Assembly (NCBI GenBank): GCA_002104985.1
Contig: MCGO01000016.1
Coordinates: 186,001 to 250,000, forward strand
Direction: 5' to 3'
Length of the DNA: 64,000 bases
Origin: Rhizoclosmatium globosum
Lineage: Eukaryota > Chytridiomycota > Chytridiomycetes > Chytridiales > Chytriomycetaceae
Positions 57,001 through 64,000 of the stretch are shown here, one piece after another. Under the pieces are notes generated by a model that was not told the DNA's origin, searched no databases, and saw only the letters and a list, made by a program, of their open reading frames with translations. The translations under genes and the position numbers were made by a program. Each line of letters opens with the position of its first letter. The first letter of the stretch is position 1.

Positions 57001-58214
57001 CGTGTTGGTTTATACTCCACAGCGTTTCGAGCCGCTCTCAACTCTCAAGTCCAGTCAACAGAAAAATGGGCGGAATTCAACACTGACTCTCATCCTGCTC
57101 TTGTTTGTACTGGATCCAACATCATCCGCAGAAGCTACAATGATAGCTTCATCAAGGCACGTTCCCATCATCAGTCCAGTCTCAAATCCAACTTTTCGTT
57201 TGGTGGCCAAGCTTGCTTCGGTGAAACCGCGGAACAAAATGAAGCCCCCACTTCCCTTGACACCTGATATGGTTCGTTACATTTACACACTTGGGGACGA
57301 GAAAGGCAAGCGCCTGAGTCCCATCTTAGATATTTATGTTGGCATGGATGTCTGCTTAAGTTCCAATAGCTGTGTTCCTGCGGGCCTTGCCAACGGAACA
57401 CTTGGGAAAATAGTATCTATTCACTGGGCTTCTACAACAACTTTTGCGGAATTTGTCCGCGTTGATGGTTCAGTTTTCCAGCGGAGTTCTGAAATGCCTG
57501 AATATGTGCTTGTGCGTATTCCAGATAATGACCATGATGTAGGCTTTGGTCCAGGAATCTTTCCAGTGATGGCTGAATCTCAGACAAGTGATGCTATCAA
57601 GATGTGTGGAAAGACAGCCAATTTTCGTATTACCCAACTTGGATTCACTCCTGCGTTCTGTCTAACAGATTATCGTGTACAAGGACTCACCTTGCCTCGA
57701 CTGTTACTGGCTCCTTTCAGTGTATCAAAACGTGAATTCCCAAAACTCCATCAGGACTTTTCTCTTGACGCTGGTGGATTTTATGTTCTGATTTCTCGAG
57801 TACGGGAACTCCGCAGCCTGATGCTCCTACGAGCCATATCTGACCAAGAATTTGATTCCTGTCAACCCAAGGATTATGTTATTGATGAAGACGATCGACT
57901 TATCCAATTGTCTACCGTGACCAACCCAACATTCCCTCCTGAAGAATCTCCCATGAAATTCAAAAGGCGACAGCGAACATATCAAGGTCCAGTGCCAGCT
58001 CATCTAGCTCAGCAAGGATTTTCCCCATTTTTACCTGAAGACGGTCATACTTGTACCCCACCCTGACCCATCAACTATCAGTCAATTATCTCATGACTGG
58101 ATAAATGTCTTTGACGATACTGACACAGAATTCAACAATGTTGAAGACCTTGATGATTACACAAATCAACTTTACAATGAAGCTGAAGACAATCTAGATG
58201 CAGACTTTGACTAA
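51032..58214 (+). mobile_element. Helitron coding region: HUH Rep plus PIF1-like helicase
   Basis: Rolling-circle transposon gene. Upstream exons (51032-52270) are Thr/Pro- and Arg-rich without a known fold. The Helitron-like N domain starts near 53040 (MSYVRHFPYGQGGPGDSRRK). Rep follows: PNIFWTLTPSDTGSALLAFY, the HUH motif in GGTLHTHGVAWI (HTH at 53860-53868), and the tyrosine pair VVLYATKYATK (Tyr codons 54632 and 54644). The helicase has Walker A GGGGVGKT (about 56447-56470), MAPSGIAASGIGGETMHRVG, Walker B LLVMDEAF, LLGDVFQKRPV, YRVQGLTLPRLLLAPF, and FYVLISRVRELRSLML. An acidic tail ends at TAA 58212. Introns (for example 55711-55766) and some single-base breaks (51540-51830, 53700, 57240, 58060) are present. 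Catalytic residues are all kept, so the element may be recent. Ends not determined. Confidence 0.85.
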
Positions 58215-58742
58215 GACGCGTCTGTTTTGTTTCATTCCATACTTTTTTTCACTTTGCAACTGCAACATTATAAATGACTCTTGAGATTATTTTCCTTCTT
58301 TATTTAATATATATATGACTATCTACAACCAAATAATCAATCCACTGACACCAAGTGTGAGCAGTAGAAGATTCTTTGATTCTGTCAATTGCATAATGAT
58401 GACACCAAGTGTGAGCACCACAAGCATTTTCGCAACAATGTCCACTGACACCAAGTGTGAGCAGTGGCAACTTTTTTCTGTAATTGCATTCACCTTTATA
58501 CCAGCTTCCGCTCCTTTTCCGCCAGCCCGCCAGCCCGCCAACGTCCCCCTTCCTGCCTTCCCGTCAAGGCCCTGCCTCACTTCTATGCGATCCAACCAGT
58601 TTCATATGTTCTTGCAGTTGTTATCCACTTTTCCTCGCGTCCACGTTAATACAAACAAGACGTTGAACGTTGTCATTGTTCTGTTGCACAAAGCTGCAAA
58701 GCCGAGAATGGATTGTACATCAAATTCTTTATTTAAATTCAT
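58215..58742. other. 3' flank of Helitron gene with iterated hairpin repeats
   Basis: Non-coding. After an AT-rich stretch (58300-58320) it holds three copies of an 18-bp core, listed separately. A CCGCCAG/CCCGCCAG triplication (58520-58545) and a C/T-rich run come next. It is a likely place for the Helitron right end, but no CTRR end with an unambiguous terminal hairpin was identified. A long open frame across it has repeat-derived composition and is not believed. Confidence 0.5.
58341..58465. repeat. Three hairpin-forming 18-25 bp repeats
   Basis: The core TGACACCAAGTGTGAGCA occurs at 58345-58362, 58400-58417 and 58445-58462. The first and third copies are longer and identical over 25 bp (58341-58365 and 58441-58465). 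Each core can fold with ACAC pairing GTGT, and in the outer copies CACTG can pair with CAGT(G). Spacing is 55 and 45 bp. Their position just after the Rep/helicase gene suggests Rep-recognition or terminal hairpins, which is inference. Confidence 0.8.
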
Positions 58743-58983
58743 TTACATTTCATGTCGAAGACGACACAAAAGTTGTGTCTTGTCGCATCAAAGTTACACG
58801 CTTAGCATGGATTGCCAACAGATTAGCATCTTCAAAAAAACACGTCATGTACGCTTCAGTACACTCTTGCAAGACGGTAAAAGCATTTCGTTGAAAGCGC
58901 ACAGATGTTCCTGGCGGAAGACTTGTGGATTCATTCATGGCAAACAACGAACCATTAACAAAGTCTTCAGTGATTTCGCGCAC
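58743..58983 (-). CDS. Divergent histone H3-like fragment (CENP-A-like?)
   Basis: One exon with the C-terminal half of the histone H3 fold. VREITEDF matches alpha-1. Then there is an insertion of about 16 residues relative to H3 ([16 protein letters not shown]). [20 protein letters not shown] matches alpha-2, and [18 protein letters not shown] matches loop 2/alpha-3. Adding one lost base near 58774 gives [12 protein letters not shown] and TAA at 58743 instead of an earlier stop at 58750. The acceptor (TATAG) is at 58984-58988; no upstream exon with the N-terminal tail or alpha-N helix could be recognised. The gene is therefore partial or has an unusual N-terminus. Long loop 1 and fast divergence are CENP-A-like traits, but assignment is open. 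It lies just downstream of a Helitron, which could have carried it. Confidence 0.6.
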
Positions 58984-59367
58984 CTATATTTATAATTGTT
59001 GATATATAATCATTTATTGTTTTCCCAATCACTTTATCGTATTCTATATATGATCCAACTTAAAAATGAAAACATGGATTTATTGTTTTTAATTTCAGTA
59101 ACGTCCTCCTTTGGCCCTCGGGTGTGCCGTACCCTCCGCCGCTCAGGAGTCGTGCACGCGAGGATGTTTCAAGTTGAGCGAAAATTTGACGCCAACTTGG
59201 CACGTGACAAAAAACGTTGAATTTTAAATTCAGCGCCACCTGGACGAGAGCATCAACATCCCACCGCTTGAAGCAATTGCATTACAAGATAGGAATCTGT
59301 TTGGTGAAGTTATGCTGCTGGTAGTCCATGTTCTCTTCTTCGCCGCAAAACAGCAGCGACGGATGTG
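58984..59367. other. Intergenic between H3-like fragment and HTD2-like gene
   Basis: About 380 bp. The left half is very AT-rich; the right half is GC-richer (59110-59165). No supported gene. If the H3-like gene has upstream exons or a promoter, they should be here. A CTCAGG/CCGCCG-rich spot at 59138-59150 is not part of a recognised motif. Confidence 0.4.
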
Positions 59368-60370
59368 ATGTTGTGTTTGAGGCTTGTATCGTTTCTTGGC
59401 AGATCCTCGGTGGCTTATGCAGGATCAAGAACCAAGAAGTCTTTGGTTGACTTCATTCTGACTCCTGAGTGCGCACTAATTAGGTTACGGCCATGACGAT
59501 GGAAGGAGGGAGTAACTCACCTTGTCTGTCCAAAAAAGATGCTTCCATCCGCACATCAAGCTGTCGTTGATCAGACGCAGATCCACCTGTTGCGATCCCT
59601 CCTCTCTGAGATCACCCAAGTGCAACACGCATCCAAAACACCGCTTCCAACGCTCTTTAATCTGGCGCTGTGCAACCGACCGCGTGCCCTGTCTCGCGAT
59701 GGCTACTTCTCGGACCACCTTCCGTCGTCGTTCGCGTCCGAGCTTCCGCCTCGCCGCCGCCGCCTTCTCGTAAAAGGATCCGTTGCCTGGCAAACAGCGG
59801 CGCCGCAAAGTCTGGTGCTGCAATCAGAGATGCGCCAGGTTTCGTCCATTTTGAAGGAGAAGGTTGTTGGTGCGACGCCATTCGTGTGGGTGCAGCGAAA
59901 CTACTTTGCGAAGGACAAAGATACGCCGTTTCTCACAGACGAGCGATGTTTGGCGTATCCGGATGTGGAATCGGCTGAGGAGGAAGGGAGGAGGGTGAAC
60001 TGGACGTCAATGTGGGAGCACCAGCATCCCTCTCGCCAGTTCACGTATTTCAATACTCTGCTTTGACATATAATGCTCACATGGTACACTATGACAAGGA
60101 TTATGCTCTATGGGAGGGCTACAAGGGATGCATTGTTCCTGGCACTCTCCTTGCGACTATTGCATCCACGCACCTTGAAAGTCAACTGGAACCCTTTCAA
60201 TTCATTCAAACATATTCTTATAACCTCGTGCGGCCTATTTTAGTTGGTTCGAGAGTGGTTGTGAAGGGAATTCTGAGTTGAAGAAGGTGTGGGTCGAGGA
60301 CTCATGCGGCAATCTATTGATGCACGCAACATACAAACTGGGAGACATGAATACAAGCAATTCGATTTAA
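59368..60370 (+). CDS. Mitochondrial 3-hydroxyacyl-thioester dehydratase (HTD2-like)
   Basis: Hot-dog-fold dehydratase of mitochondrial type II fatty-acid (lipoic-acid precursor) synthesis. Exon 1 starts at ATG 59368 with an amphipathic, arginine-containing leader (MLCLRLVSFLGRSSVAYAGS), a good mitochondrial presequence. The intron is about 59473-59538. The middle has LPTLFNLALCNRP-like and RRRRLLVKGSVAWQ stretches. The hydratase signature near the end is FSALTYNAHMVHYDKDYA (FxALTFNxHxxHYD in the family, His catalytic), then EGYKGCIVPGTLLATI. The end is MHATYKLGDMNTSNSI. One-base breaks near 59960-60040 and 60280 interrupt it. About 310 residues, slightly long for the family. Fungal acyl-CoA-type relatives cannot be excluded. 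Confidence 0.78.
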
Positions 60371-60440
60371 TAAATGACCGCTAGAGTTGGCTGCAGCCTT
60401 GGTTTCTTTCGCCAGTGATTCACACAAAAAACATCACCAA

Positions 60441-63151
60441 CAATGACTGTTGCCTCGACAGCTGCCCACAGTGGCAAGACCATCATGGTAACGCGATCCG
60501 TGTAGCTTAATGTCTGTACTCACATTGTTTGGCATCTTTCTTCCGCTTCAACGGATCGCCAGATCGACAACTACGACTCCTTCACCTGGAACGTGTACGG
60601 CGTCCTGTCCCAGCTCGGTGCCGACGTCGAAGTCTTCCGTAATGATGAAATCACTCTGGAACAGCTCAAGGCCTTGAACCCAAAGAACATCGTCATTTCT
60701 CCAGGTCCGTTCTAGTTTATCTACCCTACTCGATTACTTACCCGTTTGCATCAGGTCCTGGACACCCAAGAGATGCTGGAATCTCTATGGCAGTCATTAA
60801 GGAGTTTGGCGGAAAGGTTCCTATCCTCGGAGTCTGTTTGGGAGAGCAGGCAATGTTTGAATGCTATGGCGGAACAGTCAAGTTTGCAGGCGAGATTGTC
60901 CACGGAAAGACTTCTCCAGTCAAGCACGATGGAAAGGGATTGTACAAAGGCGTTAGTCAGGGCATTGAAGTCACTCGTTACCACTCTCTTGCTGGTGAGC
61001 TATTTGATATATGACGTCATTCTTGGACCTTGATCTTAACCCTCGACTCGGAAACAGGTGACAAGAACACTTTGCCAGATTGTCTTGAAATCACGAGTAC
61101 CACTCCATCTGGAGTTGTGATGGGTGTTCGTCACAAGACATTTGTTATGGAGGGTGTGCAATATCACCCCGAATCGATCGCGAGTGAGGAAGGAAACCGC
61201 TTGATCGCCAACTTTTTGAGCTGGGAAGGAGGTCTCTGGGAAACCATGGTTGAGAAGTAAGCCATCCCTATTATACAAGCTCACCTCTAAAAACCTTAAA
61301 AATATCAAAGGCCAATCTACGTTGCAACTCCCAAAAGCCAACGTAAACGCCTCGGCGCTGTCGGCTCCGGAATCCCCTCTCCAAAATCTCCAAACTCAAC
61401 TCAACCGGAACTGAGCTTGAACACAACCACCCCTCCATCGCTTCCCCAGCTCCAACCTCCGCCCCACACAAGAAGACAATCCTCGAAACAATCGCAGAAC
61501 AGCGTCTCAGAGACGTCGAGGAAACTGTTAAACTCCCAGGCCACTCCCTCAAAGATCTTCAAACCGCGTTGTCGCTCGGTCTCGCCCCAAAGCAGATTGA
61601 TTTTGGGAAACGTCTCCTTGCGGCAGCTCCAAATGTCGCTGTCCTTGCGGAAATTAAGCGCGCCTCACCGTCAAAGGGTCCCATTGACATGGACACGCAT
61701 GCGCCGTCTCAGGCGCTTTTGTATGCCACGAGTGGAGCGTCTGCGATCTCTGTGTTGACTGAACCAACTTGGTTTAAGGGCACTCTGCAGGATATGAAGC
61801 TTGCACGTGCAGCCGTTGATGATTTGGAGAACAGACCTGCAATTCTTCGTAAGGATTTCGTTGTCGACGAATATCAAATTTATGAGGCGAGATTGGCTGG
61901 CGCGGATACTGTTTTGTTGATTGTTGCTATTTTGTTGGGTGATGGTGTGTTGAAGGGGTTGATTGATGTTTCGAGAGCACTTGGCATGGAACCGCTTGTG
62001 GAGGTTGCGAATGCTGAAGAGATGAGGATTGCTGTTGATGTTGGAGCAAAAATCATTGGTGTGAACAACCGTGATTTGGTGAGTACTTTCCAAAATGTCG
62101 TTTGACACAATGCACATTTATTAATGCATTGGATAGCATACGTTCACTGTTGACATGTCAAGAACTTCGACTTTGGCGTCTATGGTTCCAAAGGACACTA
62201 TCTTGATTGCCTTGAGTGGAATCACCGGTCGCAGTGATGTTGAGAAGTATGTTGCTAGTGGAGCCGCCGGAGTCCTCGTCGGTGAACACTTGATGAAATC
62301 AAAAGACAAGCGTCTTTTCATCCGCGACTTGATTGGTCTCCCCACACCAATGGACATTGTTTCGACGCCCTCATCTACTCCATCCGCCCCAGAAAAGACT
62401 CTCGTCAAAGTCTGCGGCATAACAAACGTCTCTGACGCCCAAATCGCCGCCAAATCCGGTGCCAACTTCATTGGCCTTATTTTCGCCCCTTCCCCACGTC
62501 AAGTCACCCCCGCCAAAGCAAAAGAAATCATTGATACCTTGACTCAATCAACTCCTCGCCAAAAATTCACTCTCCCAGCCCGTCCACCCCTCTGCAGCAC
62601 CCAAGAATGGTACACACGTTCCCACACTGCGCTCAAAACCCACATTGCGACCTCATCCTCAAACACACCCCTCTTTGTCGGAGTGTTTAGTAACACTCCA
62701 TTTGAAGAAATCAACGCGATCGTTCGTGAGACTGGACTCGATATGGTTCAATTCCACGGTTCGGAAGACCCTGCTCTTCTTGCTCCCCTGATTTGCGTTC
62801 CTGTGATCAAAGCCTTCCATGTTCATAAGGGTGACACGGCTATATCTGTTCTTGCGCAGATTGAGAGAGGAAATGGAGTCCTTGCCGCTGCGTTGTTGGA
62901 TACAGGTGTTAAGGGGCTTGAGCAGCAAGGTGGTAGTGGGGTTACGTTTGATTGGGAGCTGGCCAAGAGTCTTGTGAAGGGATGTGGGGTTCCGATTTGG
63001 GTTGCTGGAGGGTTGGATTCAGAGAATGTTGGGAAGGCGTTGCTTTGATTGGGCCTGGGGCTGTCGATGTTTCGAGTGGAGTTGAGGCTCAAAGGGGGTT
63101 AAGGATCACGGAAAGGTTGAACGGTTTGTTGCTGGTGCAAAGGCTGTCTGA
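60441..63151 (+). CDS. TRP1: Trifunctional tryptophan enzyme: GATase-IGPS-PRAI
   Basis: One polypeptide carries three activities, the fungal TRP1/trpC order. The glutamine amidotransferase domain of anthranilate synthase has [18 protein letters not shown] start, [28 protein letters not shown] with the Cys nucleophile, and [14 protein letters not shown] with His-Glu. Indole-glycerol-phosphate synthase has [50 protein letters not shown], and [20 protein letters not shown] across an intron. Phosphoribosylanthranilate isomerase has [33 protein letters not shown], and [14 protein letters not shown]. Exons include 60441-60487, 60563-60704, 60755-60994 and 61058-61256. Single-base breaks occur near 60780, 61370-61400, 63042 and 63095. 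About 790 residues, the usual length. Confidence 0.93.
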
Positions 63152-63324
63152 AATAGGTTGATATTGACAAATGGAACTGATAAATAAATAAAACAATTCT
63201 ATTCCATAACCAATAAAGTATTGAGTGTTGTGATCCGAGTATGTATATGATTCGTACAGAGTTCCAAATGACCCTATTCAATAAAAATATATTATTGATG
63301 CATATTTATTCCACGATTGAAAGG

Positions 63325-64000
63325 TTAATACTTGTATTTCGTCGAGTAATCTAGCGTTTTCATTAGCTTCTGTTTGAACTTCAATGATATAAACATTACT
63401 TCCCTTGGGCGAAACTACAAGACCACGGCCCTTCCTTGCTCCCTGGAATACCGTTTCTCTGAAATGAACGATTAGTACTGAAAGAATGAATCAGCCAAAC
63501 ACTTACACAATATCAATGAATTCTGTGTATCATCTATCGCCCAATTAATCTTGTTGTTGTTACCAGTTCCCAAATCGACCATGCTGCCAATAATGTCCAC
63601 ATTAGCTCAGCCACATTCCCAAATCAAACAAACTCACATATGCTTATTCCTGTAAAAGAACATAACAGTGCAAGGATCGTAAATTTCATACATGCTGTTG
63701 AAATCCGGTACCTCCGTAGTATCCGCAAGATAAATAACTGCAAAGTTTCGAAGTCGTTCAGCGCATTTGTAGAGCACTTCGTCCATCTGCACACAAGTTG
63801 GGTCCCAATCATGGCCGAACCGGATGACTACGACTCGGTCTTCTTCGCTCCGGATTGCTTGATCGACGTGCCTGGTTTCAAGTGTGTATTGTTAGAGGTG
63901 GATGGAACTGCGCACTGAAGCTGTCAAGGAGAGGTCTTACCAGCCAGATGGAAGATGTGGAAGAAAATAACTAAAGTTTCCAGTTAGTTGTGATGTTGTG
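63325..64000 (-). CDS. DIM1: DIM1/TXNL4A, copy 2 (5' end outside window), possibly damaged
   Basis: Second copy of the U5 snRNP 15-kDa gene with the same exon-intron plan as 27878-28721. The five-base first exon would lie beyond 64000. The core is conserved (SEEDRVVVIRFGHDWDPTC is closer to animal DIM1 than copy 1; FAVIYLADTTEVPDFNSMYE; HIMVDLGTGNNNKINWA). Differences from copy 1 include LADTT for LVDIT and SMYE for KMYE. Two defects are seen. One is a base lost near 63522 (CAGAATTC where CAGGAATTC is expected). The other is the last donor site, which reads GGGAAGT rather than GGT (near 63403). Either these are sequence errors or copy 2 is becoming a pseudogene. Intron sequences differ, so it is not an assembly duplicate. 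Confidence 0.85.

Noticed and set aside
58315..58995. A 226-codon plus-strand open frame after the Helitron gene
   Set aside because: Its composition follows the hairpin repeats and Pro-rich tandem bases, and it covers the histone H3-like exon on the other strand, which has real family similarity.

Overview
The window comes from a eukaryote with short spliceosomal introns (mostly about 45-75 bp, GT..AG), tightly packed genes on both strands and many fungal housekeeping genes. These include a trifunctional TRP1 (GATase-IGPS-PRAI), a Zn2Cys6 transcription factor, squalene synthase, Rrp17 and C1D. A four-EF-hand protein and a SPATA4/SPEF-type CH-domain protein sit beside plant-type LRR, EXORDIUM-like, VanZ-like and PXMP4 proteins. 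Together these suggest an early-diverging, zoosporic (chytrid-like) fungus. No rRNA, tRNA or CRISPR was seen.

Layout: 1-8.5 kb holds a partial coiled-coil protein, mitochondrial RRF, PXMP4, RUVBL2 (Reptin), adrenodoxin reductase and a secreted LRR protein with one intron per repeat. 8.5-17.3 kb holds a SEC14-GOLD protein, unknown and decayed LRR genes, an Alba protein, GPKOW/Spp2 and TANGO6/Rtp1. A 1.4 kb gene-less segment bounded by a perfect 45-bp inverted repeat (17245-18669) follows. 18.6-29.5 kb holds an acidic unknown protein, Rrp17, C1D/Lrp1, the Zn2Cys6 factor, a PC-esterase-like membrane protein, DIM1 and a VanZ-like protein. 29.5-41.2 kb holds two tandem squalene synthases, an RCC1/SERGEF-like protein, a CH-ARM protein, an EF-hand protein, a CBS-PB1 membrane protein and a CIA30-domain protein.

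The accessory part is 41.3-59 kb. It has intronless F-box plus plant-type LRR genes, a tandem array (three copies and one relic) of a small membrane protein family I do not recognise, an EXORDIUM-like/LRR fusion, a large Helitron gene (HUH Rep plus PIF1-like helicase) with three hairpin-forming repeats behind it, and a divergent histone H3-like fragment. The last part holds an HTD2-like hot-dog dehydratase, TRP1 and a second DIM1 copy at the window edge.

Many strongly conserved genes (RUVBL2, RRF, adrenodoxin reductase, TRP1, SEC14) are interrupted by single-base indels, mainly in short homopolymers, while their protein sequence stays conserved once the frame is changed. This looks more like unpolished long-read sequence than mass gene death. 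I therefore annotate such genes as CDS with apparent frameshifts, and their coordinates are outer limits of spliced, frame-interrupted genes.
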